A DNA stretch of 5,993 bases from Candidatus Cloacimonadota bacterium (GTDB lineage: Bacteria > Cloacimonadota > Cloacimonadia > Cloacimonadales > Cloacimonadaceae): the NCBI GenBank assembly GCA_028681035.1, contig JAQUJJ010000181.1, positions 1 to 5,993 of the forward strand, read 5' to 3'. Shown piece after piece: positions 1-5,993 of the stretch; the stretch's first letter is position 1, and every line of letters begins with the position of its first letter. The notes under the pieces were generated by a model. The model was not told where the DNA came from and ran no database searches. It was given only the letters and a program-made list of their open reading frames with translations. The position numbers and the translations under genes are program-made.

Positions 1-75
1 TATGAAAAAGAACTTGACTTGGATCAACATGATGAAAACAATGCAATTGGTCGTACGGCCTTACATAGATTGTGA
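1..75 (+). CDS. C-terminal end of unidentified protein (5' end outside window)
   Basis: Frame 1 is open from the first base and ends at TGA 73-75, giving 24 residues that start YEKELDLDQHDENNAIGR and end TALHRL. The composition (acidic, then a basic end) looks like real protein rather than chance. The segment KELDLDQHDENNAIGR resembles, from memory, the 'MDLHNNxxGR' motif of the DUF6973 family, whose members also carry upstream His/Asp motifs. Only this tail is visible, so the match is a weak hint and the function is unknown. A competing frame starts at ATG 2 and stops at 77-79; I prefer frame 1 for its residue content. The gene ends 95 bases before the large downstream gene, so co-transcription is possible but not shown. 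Confidence 0.45.
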   Translation, partial: YEKELDLDQHDENNAIGRTALHRL

Positions 76-80
76 GTAAC

Positions 81-100
81 GAGGGATATCAGATGCCCTC
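81..100. other. weak hairpin just after the upstream gene
   Basis: GAGGG (81-85) can pair with CCCTC (96-100) across a 10-base loop, five bases after the upstream stop codon. No T-run follows (the next bases are AAACAACC), so it is a poor intrinsic terminator. It could be chance, an RNA end-protecting hairpin, or a factor-dependent end. A second 5-bp hairpin, GTTGG 122-126 with CCAAC 136-140, lies between it and the ribosome binding site of the large gene. Confidence 0.2.
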
Positions 101-159
101 AAACAACCTGAGAAACAATGAGTTGGGAATTTACACCAACATTTGGGACTCAACACAGT

Positions 160-165
160 AAGGAG
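160..165 (+). promoter_or_regulatory. ribosome binding site of the large gene
   Basis: AAGGAG lies five bases upstream of ATG 171 and is a near-perfect Shine-Dalgarno sequence. It fixes the start at 171, which is also where a signal peptide begins. No clear -35/-10 pair is visible in 76-159. Confidence 0.85.
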
Positions 166-170
166 ACATT

Positions 171-230
171 ATGAAGAACGAATTAGTATTGTTAATTCTT
201 GTTTTTTTTAGTTGGGGTTTATTAGAGGCG
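171..230 (+). other. signal peptide of the large protein
   Basis: Residues 1-20 have a short polar start (MKNE), a hydrophobic core (LVLLILVFF) and a likely signal peptidase I site after LLEA, before QLLSQY. The n-region has a single Lys offset by Glu4, which is mildly unusual. No lipobox cysteine is present, so a soluble or otherwise anchored product is expected rather than a lipoprotein. Confidence 0.8.
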
Positions 231-3200
231 CAACTGCTATCGCAATACACCTATGCTGTTGAAACGAATGGGAGCTTGGAAGATATCAGCAGTGGGAGCA
301 CTTACATCTTTTCTCCTGGAACATACAGAGACGATTCTGCTTCGAACGTCATCCCCATAGGCTTCCCATTCAAGTTTGGTCTGATTGACCATACCAGCTT
401 CTCTGTTAATTCTAATGGGCAGTTACAGCTAGGTACCACAAGGATATCGGCAACAGCTACTACTATTGCTGCTAATCGGCATATACTGGCGATTTTGGGA
501 GGGGATAATTCCCTTATTGGGACTGGATGGATCCGCTACAAAGTGATAGGTGCCACCCCCCATCGTATCCTAGTTGTTGAGTTTGTAGATATAAGGACTG
601 CTCCAAATTCTTATGCCCCTGCAAACTACTGCAACTTCCAGATATGGTTGTATGAGAGCAGCAATGTGATCAAGTATGTGTATGGCAGCATGTACAATAC
701 TAGTGCTTCTAACATAAGCAGGTCTATTTATCTCTCCAGTTCAGAGTACTCAGCACAAGCATTGTCAGTAAATCTTGTGAATGCACAACCAGTAGTCTCT
801 AATGGAATGTTTAGCATGACATTAACAGCCAATAGCTACATTAGTGCGCTACACAGCACGGAAAATGGACAACGCAGGGTGTTTACTTTTACTCCTCCGA
901 GCTTATCATCACCTCCACAACCGGCAAACATAGTGTTCCCGCAGCAAATGCAAACAAACTTCAATACGACTTTGGGCTTGCAATGGTCATATGGTGGAGG
1001 TTATGTTACCGGATATAGGCTTTACATAGGAACTGATAACCCCCCAACGAACTACACTAATGGGACAGATGTTGGCATGGAAACCCAGTGGAATGACTCA
1101 GCGCAATTCGAATACAACACTCACTACTATTGGCAGGTTGTGCCATATAACCAAAGTGGTTCTGCTGAAGGATGCCCTGTTTGGAGCTTCGAAACCGCAG
1201 CACCACCTCTTATCGATAGTTATCCACTCTTTGAGAGTTTTGAGATTTCTACAACCAACGATGGGCCTATTCTACATTGGGTTCGAGTATTGGCATCTGG
1301 TACAAACACATCTTGGTGGGGCAATACTTCTACTCTGTATAACAGAACCCCCAGGACAGGGAATGTCAATGTTCGCTTGGGCAGGCCATCAAATGCCTGG
1401 TTGATCAGACCGATGGAAGTCAGCGCTGGAACAGCATATATTGTGGAGTTTTGGGCGCGGCAGGATAAGGCAGCTAGCAGTTATACAACGATAGGTGTTT
1501 CCATTGGTAGCGGAACAGCAATTGGAGATTTTACCACCGTAGTAGTCCCTCAAACAGCAGTAGGGAATGGTGATTACCAGAGATTTGCAGGGTACTTTAC
1601 GGCTAATGCTTCAGGAATTGTCTACTTAGGTCTCAACGGGATTGTAACATCTGCTGCTACCACAACATCCATAGTTGTGGATGACATTACTATCAGAGAG
1701 GCTTCATTCTCAACGCAACTGCACACAACCTTGAATTCAATAGACTTCGGAGAAACAGAGATTTATACTCCATCAAACAGGATGATTACAATCACAAACT
1801 ATAGTGCAGTTCCCATCACAATAAACGAGCTTCAGTTAGATAATGCTGATTTTTGCGTTACGTCACAGCACACCATGCCATTAACACTTCAGCCAGGGCA
1901 ACAAATAGATCTTCAATTGGCTTATTTCCCGCTTAGCGCAGGGTTTTCTAACGGAAATTTACATATTACTGGAGATACTCTACCCATTCAGATCTCACTG
2001 TTGGGCCAGTGTTATGATACAACAATACACAATTTCCCTCATTCCGAAAACTTCGATTCAACATCAATGCCAAATCTTCCCTTGGGATGGAGCAAGTATA
2101 CAAGCTCTACCAATACGGCTAATCAACCATCGGTGCTGCTTGTAAGCGAAACACCCTTTTCAGAGCCGAATTGTGTTAACATATGGAACCAAGCAGTTTC
2201 CGGCACTAGTACCAGCTATTTAATCAGTCCGCCCCTGGGTATAGATCTTGAAGAAATATACTTGAAGTTTTACGCCAGAAGCGCAGTTAATTCCCAAACT
2301 CTTGACATTTATTCTATGGACTACACTCCCTCAGGGTACCAGTTCACCATCATTGCAAGCAAAACCGTGCTTGGTTACTATAGTTGGTATTGTATTGATA
2401 TCAGTCAGTATGCGGTATCTGGCCGACGATTTGCCTTTAGAGTACAAAATGCAAACAATACGCGATCTGTTTTTATAGATAATGTTGTTTTTGAGCTACG
2501 GCAGGCTGCTCCTCCTTATGCTGCAGCTATTGTATATCCTACGGATCAACAAACAGTTCCATTGCACCCATTACTAGCCTGGAAGAAAGCTGTTGAGGGA
2601 ATCCCGGCAACCACTTACAAGGTGTATCTAAACCAAACTGGAACATTCACTGAAGCTGACTTGATTTATGAGGGCACCAGCGTAAGTAAGCGTATAACTA
2701 ACGACATCTCGGGTAATGAGTATTTCTGGAAAATAGTAGCTTCCAATGAACACGGTACTGGATCTGATTCAACTACCGGTAGGTTTAGGATTGCATTAAC
2801 CGATCAATTGTCGGAGAGTTTCGCTACTAGCAGTTTCCCGCCAGCAGGTTGGCAGTCTTCGGGGGGCTTTTCTGCTGTTTATTATCAATCGGATTACAGT
2901 GCAAGCTGTCAACTATCGAATAGCTACCAAAGTTTACTCTCAACGCCTAGTTTGAGTATCCAAGCCAATGATACTTTAGAGTTTTACGCATATACAACTG
3001 GTAACAGCCAACCAGCAGTTTTAGAGATTGTATATTCAGCAGACAGGGTTACGTGGAATACTATAAGTGATGCGATCTTAATCCCGGAAGCTTGGGGCTG
3101 GAGGTTGTTCACAGTACCTCTGGGGATGCTGTCTGGAGGTAACTGGTATCTGGGGTTCAGAGTGGCATCAACTGGAATCTCAGGAGGAATTAAAATTGAT

Positions 3201-5408
3201 AACATTGTTGGGCCGATGCTTACACCTGCATTGCCAATAGCTGCAAATCTAGTATTTCCGGTTAATAATAGTCAGGATGCAGATATAGGTTTAACCTTAA
3301 CATGGCAGACCTCATCATCTGGAGGTGTGCCTAATGGATTTAAAGTTTACCTTGATACCGTAAACCCACCTGCCAACATGGTGGGATCTGTGAATGATAC
3401 TAGATTCAGTTTATATGGATACTTATTGTATTCATCTACATATTATTGGAAAATAGTCCCCTTTAATGAAGCAGGGGAGGCAACAGATAATCAGGTCTTC
3501 AGCTTTCGCACCAAGGATCACCCAATAGTAGACCCATTTTACTTTAACACATTCACGGAGTTTCAGGATAACACATTTATCCAATATACAAACGGATCTG
3601 TTGGGCAAGAACCCTGGAGCTATTCCAGTTCAAATTTTGCAGGAGGTCAACCATATGAAATGCTGGCAGGCCCAGTTAACACATTTGGAGTGTGTCGACT
3701 TGTCAGCCCAAGAATCAACACCACTGGAGTCGAAACATTAAGTATCAAGTTTTTTCAGACATTTATTAGAAGTAGCGATGATGTAACCGCAAAGCTATAT
3801 ATATCCCAAGATTTGACCACATGGAATGACGTGGGCTGGGTTCAGAACTCAGATACAGTTCATCTGGAGTACACTCAAATATTGCTATCCATCAATCAAC
3901 CCTTAACTTACGTTGCATGGGTGCTAGAAGGAGACTTAAGTTGTTTAAATATGTGGGCATTAGACAATATCGAAATCTACCAAGTATTTTTCCCTGATGT
4001 TACTTGGCTAAGTTTCAATAACCCAAATGTTCTTCCTCCCGCTCCTATGAATCCCTCCTTTAATGTTGCATATTATTCTTTAGGCTCGGAATCAGCTGCT
4101 ATCACGGCAACTTTGGCTATCGGAGATGATTACTGCAGCATTCAGCACCTGAATATAACTCCTTTTGAATATATAGAAATTATTTTTGACACATTTACTC
4201 CAGTTCTTGGGTCTCACTACGTGGCAGAATTAACTTTAGACTTTGAGGGAGATATGGTGCCTTCGAATAATGTTCTTGTTGAAGATATTATTTGCTTACA
4301 ATTAAGTGATATAGGTTATGCTTTTGGAATGTATTATGATGAACACTATAATTTTTTGGTTGATTGTCCAGTTCAAATACCTCTCGGAAATCCTAGTTTA
4401 ATCAACAGTATCGGTGATTCAATTGGTGAAGCAAGCCGGAACTGGGTATGCGGTTCTGCTTTCATCAACGGTAGGTGGTCTGGTGTAAGATCATCTGAGG
4501 TGTCCGACAATCATTTAATTAATTGCAGTCCTTATACTGGGACGATAACAAGACTTAACCGTAAAGACCGGGAATTCACTGGGATGGCTTTTGACAGGAT
4601 TCGAAACAAGGTTTATTATTCTACTGAAAATGGACTGTTTGGTCCACACCCTTGGGAAAATGATCGTACCATTGCAATTGGATACTACGACCAAAATGTA
4701 ATGATGATAGGGATAACCTACGACAATCAAAACGATATTTTATACGGGATAGACATAATGAACGATGCTTTATTCAAGATTGACCCCATAACTGCAGCAT
4801 TGACGCTTGTAGGTTACCTTGGAGTTGATATAAACTATGCACAGGATTGCGCGATTGATGAAAATACAGGACTGTTATATCTTGCAGGCCATCTTAACTG
4901 GGGTTTAGGGGGTGGGGTCTGGAATGGACACACCTACTATGGTGCTTCGCACCTTTATTTGATAGACACTTATACTGGTGGGGCATACAATATTGGCGCT
5001 ACGCACAGTGTTCTTGATAATGAATATTATAATGAAATTGATGGTTTTGCAATCGCCAATGGACCAATGTGCCCTGAAGTGCCTTCATTACATATTTCGA
5101 ACCCTGGTCAGCTCACATGGCTACCTGTTCAGGATGCTACTTCTTATAAGGTGTATGGGTCAGATACACCTGATGGCAACTATACTCTACTTGCAAATGT
5201 TACTACCTGTAACTGGCTTGACTCTGTTCAATCATCGCAACGGTTTTATAAGGTTATCGCCGTTAATGAAGCAGAAAGGCAAAGAGGAGAGAACATAATG
5301 AGAAGAATGCATCTACCCCCCAAGGCTCAGAAATCAGGTACTTCATCAAGCACTAGTGTTGCTCCTCGTGTTATTCATAAGAAAGTGTATCATCCGAATA
5401 AGCCATGA
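171..5408 (+). CDS. giant secreted multi-domain surface protein (choice-of-anchor J / FN3 modules)
   Basis: Predicted exported protein of 1745 residues, probably for adhesion or surface binding; no catalytic domain is recognisable. Residues 1-20 form a signal peptide (MKNELVLLILVFFSWG..., likely cut after LLEA). Residues 21-243 are a beta-sandwich domain with the IGFPFKFG...FSVNSNG signature. FN3-like modules lie at 246-344, 778-875, 1018-1115 and 1634-1698; the first three share a Y-Y/F-W motif (W321, W853, W1093). Choice-of-anchor J-type domains lie at 345-510, 619-777, 876-1015 and 1120-1273, each with an early L-[IVL]-x-P motif (P414, P687, P926, P1180) and a late hydrophobic-D-[DN]-[IV] motif (D504, D770, D1010, D1265). 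An ASH/choice-of-anchor D-like domain is at 512-615. Residues 1274-1379 are an unclear beta-rich, possibly CARDB-like domain; 1380-1632 carry propeller-like repeats. The last 47 residues are basic and Pro/Ser-rich, with no LPXTG, PEP-CTERM or obvious type IX sorting domain. Family-level naming is firm; binding target and anchoring are unknown. The start is set by the AAGGAG site. Confidence 0.93.
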   Translation: MKNELVLLILVFFSWGLLEAQLLSQYTYAVETNGSLEDISSGSTYIFSPGTYRDDSASNVIPIGFPFKFGLIDHTSFSVNSNGQLQLGTTRISATATTIAANRHILAILGGDNSLIGTGWIRYKVIGATPHRILVVEFVDIRTAPNSYAPANYCNFQIWLYESSNVIKYVYGSMYNTSASNISRSIYLSSSEYSAQALSVNLVNAQPVVSNGMFSMTLTANSYISALHSTENGQRRVFTFTPPSLSSPPQPANIVFPQQMQTNFNTTLGLQWSYGGGYVTGYRLYIGTDNPPTNYTNGTDVGMETQWNDSAQFEYNTHYYWQVVPYNQSGSAEGCPVWSFETAAPPLIDSYPLFESFEISTTNDGPILHWVRVLASGTNTSWWGNTSTLYNRTPRTGNVNVRLGRPSNAWLIRPMEVSAGTAYIVEFWARQDKAASSYTTIGVSIGSGTAIGDFTTVVVPQTAVGNGDYQRFAGYFTANASGIVYLGLNGIVTSAATTTSIVVDDITIREASFSTQLHTTLNSIDFGETEIYTPSNRMITITNYSAVPITINELQLDNADFCVTSQHTMPLTLQPGQQIDLQLAYFPLSAGFSNGNLHITGDTLPIQISLLGQCYDTTIHNFPHSENFDSTSMPNLPLGWSKYTSSTNTANQPSVLLVSETPFSEPNCVNIWNQAVSGTSTSYLISPPLGIDLEEIYLKFYARSAVNSQTLDIYSMDYTPSGYQFTIIASKTVLGYYSWYCIDISQYAVSGRRFAFRVQNANNTRSVFIDNVVFELRQAAPPYAAAIVYPTDQQTVPLHPLLAWKKAVEGIPATTYKVYLNQTGTFTEADLIYEGTSVSKRITNDISGNEYFWKIVASNEHGTGSDSTTGRFRIALTDQLSESFATSSFPPAGWQSSGGFSAVYYQSDYSASCQLSNSYQSLLSTPSLSIQANDTLEFYAYTTGNSQPAVLEIVYSADRVTWNTISDAILIPEAWGWRLFTVPLGMLSGGNWYLGFRVASTGISGGIKIDNIVGPMLTPALPIAANLVFPVNNSQDADIGLTLTWQTSSSGGVPNGFKVYLDTVNPPANMVGSVNDTRFSLYGYLLYSSTYYWKIVPFNEAGEATDNQVFSFRTKDHPIVDPFYFNTFTEFQDNTFIQYTNGSVGQEPWSYSSSNFAGGQPYEMLAGPVNTFGVCRLVSPRINTTGVETLSIKFFQTFIRSSDDVTAKLYISQDLTTWNDVGWVQNSDTVHLEYTQILLSINQPLTYVAWVLEGDLSCLNMWALDNIEIYQVFFPDVTWLSFNNPNVLPPAPMNPSFNVAYYSLGSESAAITATLAIGDDYCSIQHLNITPFEYIEIIFDTFTPVLGSHYVAELTLDFEGDMVPSNNVLVEDIICLQLSDIGYAFGMYYDEHYNFLVDCPVQIPLGNPSLINSIGDSIGEASRNWVCGSAFINGRWSGVRSSEVSDNHLINCSPYTGTITRLNRKDREFTGMAFDRIRNKVYYSTENGLFGPHPWENDRTIAIGYYDQNVMMIGITYDNQNDILYGIDIMNDALFKIDPITAALTLVGYLGVDINYAQDCAIDENTGLLYLAGHLNWGLGGGVWNGHTYYGASHLYLIDTYTGGAYNIGATHSVLDNEYYNEIDGFAIANGPMCPEVPSLHISNPGQLTWLPVQDATSYKVYGSDTPDGNYTLLANVTTCNWLDSVQSSQRFYKVIAVNEAERQRGENIMRRMHLPPKAQKSGTSSSTSVAPRVIHKKVYHPNKP
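4308..5066 (+). other. beta-propeller-like region within the large protein
   Basis: Residues 1380-1632 contain recurring strand-turn units: GMAFDRIRNKVYYS (from residue 1471), GITYDNQNDILYGID (from 1514), DCAIDENTGLLYLAG (from 1559) and a last SHLYLIDTYTGGAYNIG unit. The pattern [GC]-[MIA]-x-[FYI]-D-x(2-5)-[NGD]-x-[VL]-[YL]-Y followed by 'x-I-D-x-x-T/I-G' is common in propeller repeats of extracellular proteins that track a quantity across blades. I count about four units, which is fewer than a closed propeller needs, so blades before residue 1471 may be diverged. It sits between the last anchor J-like block and the final FN3 module. Confidence 0.5.
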
Positions 5409-5419
5409 TCCTATGGCTT
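5400..5419 (+). terminator. candidate intrinsic terminator overlapping the stop codon
   Basis: AAGCCAT (5400-5406) pairs perfectly with ATGGCTT (5413-5419) across a six-base loop, followed by a short pyrimidine stretch (TCCTT). The stem includes the first base of the TGA stop at 5406-5408. The T-tract is interrupted by CC, so termination strength is uncertain, but position and perfect 7-bp stem favour a real transcript end for the large gene. Confidence 0.45.
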
Positions 5420-5441
5420 TCCTTAGAAAACTACTGGTGCT

Positions 5442-5470
5442 TTGCAATGATTAATTATATTGAGTATAGT
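5442..5470 (+). promoter_or_regulatory. weak sigma70-like promoter candidate
   Basis: TTGCAA (5442-5447, 4 of 6 to TTGACA) is followed after 17 bases by TATAGT (5465-5470, 5 of 6 to TATAAT). It would read toward the TonB-domain frame, about 270 bases away. The region is AT-rich, so such matches arise easily by chance, and the -10 lies inside the left arm of the inverted repeat. Confidence 0.18.
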
Positions 5471-5488
5471 GTACGATATACTCGATAT
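5457..5488. repeat. 12-bp inverted repeat in the intergenic gap
   Basis: The arms 5457-5468 (ATATTGAGTATA) and 5477-5488 (TATACTCGATAT) are reverse complements except for one T-G wobble, with an 8-base loop (GTGTACGA). The core GAGTATA/TATACTC is perfect over 7 bp. A short TT follows the right arm, so a second terminator is possible. A dyad operator or the footprint of a small inverted-repeat element are alternatives. Nothing nearby identifies a cognate regulator. Confidence 0.6.
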
Positions 5489-5740
5489 TTGCAAACTTAG
5501 CTTGCTTGAGTTCAACAACATGTTTATTACTTGTAGCGAGATTAAACTCTGCTTAGTTCGTTTAGCGTGTTTGTGTGGGATTGCTGATCAGAGCCGCGAA
5601 GTTTGACACCCTGGTGGGCAATTGGGAAGCATTGAAATGGACTCAGAAACTGCGAGCAATAAACCTTGGCTCTAATCCATTGTATTCCGCATGCACCAAA
5701 GCAAATGTCTGCTATATATGCTGAAATTGCTCAGAGATAG
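5489..5740. other. gene-poor stretch without a credible gene
   Basis: No reading frame here has a start with a ribosome binding site and a plausible protein. A 52-codon open stretch (5566-5721, ending at TGA 5722-5724) reads ...FDTLVGNWEALKWTQKLR..., a second frame is open from 5676 to the window end, and the TonB frame is closed by TAG 5738-5740. TGCTT(G)AGTTC occurs twice (5503-5513 and 5550-5559, one-base indel). No tRNA cloverleaf or CRISPR-type repeat is seen. From about 5580 onward the DNA looks richer in GC than the preceding 120 bases, consistent with decayed coding sequence leading into the TonB domain. Confidence 0.4.
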
Positions 5741-5993
5741 GATATCGGGCTTTCTGGCTGCTCCGGCAATTTTGCACAGAAGCCTCAAATCGGGGATTCA
5801 CCCTCAACCACTGCATCAAGCCCATCACAGCTTGATGAAACGCCGGTTGAATTCGTGCCTTTTGATGATCCCCCTTTACCGATTGGTTCCATTAATCCCG
5901 TCTATCCGGAATTTGCCCGCAAAAACGGGATCCAGGGGACAGTGGTCTTGGAAGTGGAAGTGCTCAAAGATGGCTCGGTGCGAAATATTCATG
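5741..5993 (+). CDS. TonB C-terminal domain protein, partial; N-terminus missing or degraded
   Basis: The frame is open from just after TAG 5738-5740 to the window edge (84 codons). It reads a Pro/Ser/Thr-rich linker, then VEFVPFDDPPLPIGSI and NPVYPEFARKNGIQGTVVL, followed by EVEVLKDGSVRNIH. The YP-x-x-A-R-K-x-G-x-x-G-T-V pattern is diagnostic of the TonB C-terminal domain, which in intact proteins contacts the TonB box of outer-membrane transporters. Intact family members have an N-terminal membrane helix pairing with ExbB/ExbD, or follow an M56 peptidase domain; neither is visible upstream. No ATG or TTG occurs in this frame before the domain, and the first GTG (5855) would start inside the VEFVPF segment with no ribosome binding site. 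It is either a pseudogene remnant, a frameshifted gene, or an assembly error. Domain identity is secure; gene integrity is doubtful. Confidence 0.7.

Noticed and set aside
2..79. Short frame starting at ATG 2 with 25 codons
   Set aside because: No upstream sequence to judge a ribosome binding site, and the overlapping frame ending at 73-75 has more protein-like residues.
76..159. Promoter for the large gene
   Set aside because: TTGTGA at 70-75 and TTGGGA at 124-129 have no -10 box at a suitable distance, and no Bacteroidetes-type TAnnTTTG box is present.
1060..1404. 114-codon open frame inside the large gene, + strand
   Set aside because: Overlaps the large gene in another frame, has no ribosome binding site and no protein-like pattern; it is a shadow of the real frame.
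2984..3205. 73-codon open frame on the - strand
   Set aside because: Antisense to an anchor J domain with clear coding signal on the + strand; no start signal or recognisable motif.
4515..4730. 71-codon open frame on the - strand
   Set aside because: Antisense to the propeller-like region; no ribosome binding site or family signature.
4978..5298. 106-codon open frame, + strand, overlapping the C-terminal FN3 module
   Set aside because: The 1745-codon frame shows clear FN3 features here, while this frame has low-complexity chance composition.
5489..5600. Imperfect inverted repeat AACTTAGC...GAGTT with AACTCTGCTTAGTT, considered as a structured RNA
   Set aside because: Pairing needs a six-base bulge and a long unpaired loop; no known RNA class pattern is seen.
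5691..5993. Open frame from ATG 5691/5718 to the window end (starts MLKLLRDRISGFLAAP from 5718)
   Set aside because: It overlaps the TonB domain in another frame and becomes rich in Arg, His, Trp and Cys, as expected of an off-frame reading. The short LLRDRISGFLAAP start faintly recalls the end of an M56 peptidase domain, but it is too short to support.

Overview
The window is dominated by one very large secreted protein gene on the + strand (171-5408, 1745 codons). It is flanked by the last codons of an upstream gene (1-75) and, after a gene-poor gap of about 330 bases, by a partial TonB C-terminal domain that runs off the right edge. Base composition looks moderately AT-rich by eye. The mix of choice-of-anchor J type beta-sandwich domains, 'TDNPPTN' style fibronectin III modules, an ASH-like domain and a TonB domain with a 'VEFVPFDDPP' lead-in is typical of Gram-negative bacteria of the FCB group. 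My best guess is Candidatus Cloacimonadota or a close relative. This is inference from protein style, not a database match.

Layout. 1-75: C-terminal tail of an unidentified gene with an acidic, Asn-rich end. 76-170: short spacer with two weak hairpins, no convincing promoter, and a strong AAGGAG ribosome binding site. 171-5408: signal peptide, an N-terminal beta-sandwich domain, alternating FN3 and choice-of-anchor J modules (with an ASH-like domain replacing one FN3), a domain of unclear type, a beta-propeller-like segment, a last FN3 module and a short basic Pro/Ser-rich tail. 5400-5419: hairpin over the stop codon, a candidate terminator. 5457-5488: a 12-bp inverted repeat. 5490-5740: no credible gene, only short conflicting open frames. 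5741-5993: TonB C-terminal domain with no recognisable start or membrane anchor inside the window.

How they fit together. The large gene has its own ribosome binding site and a plausible terminator, so it may be a single-gene unit. Its product is predicted to be exported and to work outside the cytoplasm in adhesion or glycan/surface binding. No catalytic domain is visible. I see no sign of a multi-gene defence, mobile or biosynthetic system. The points most worth checking are the missing N-terminus of the TonB gene, the unusual basic C-terminus of the giant protein, and the palindrome between the two genes.
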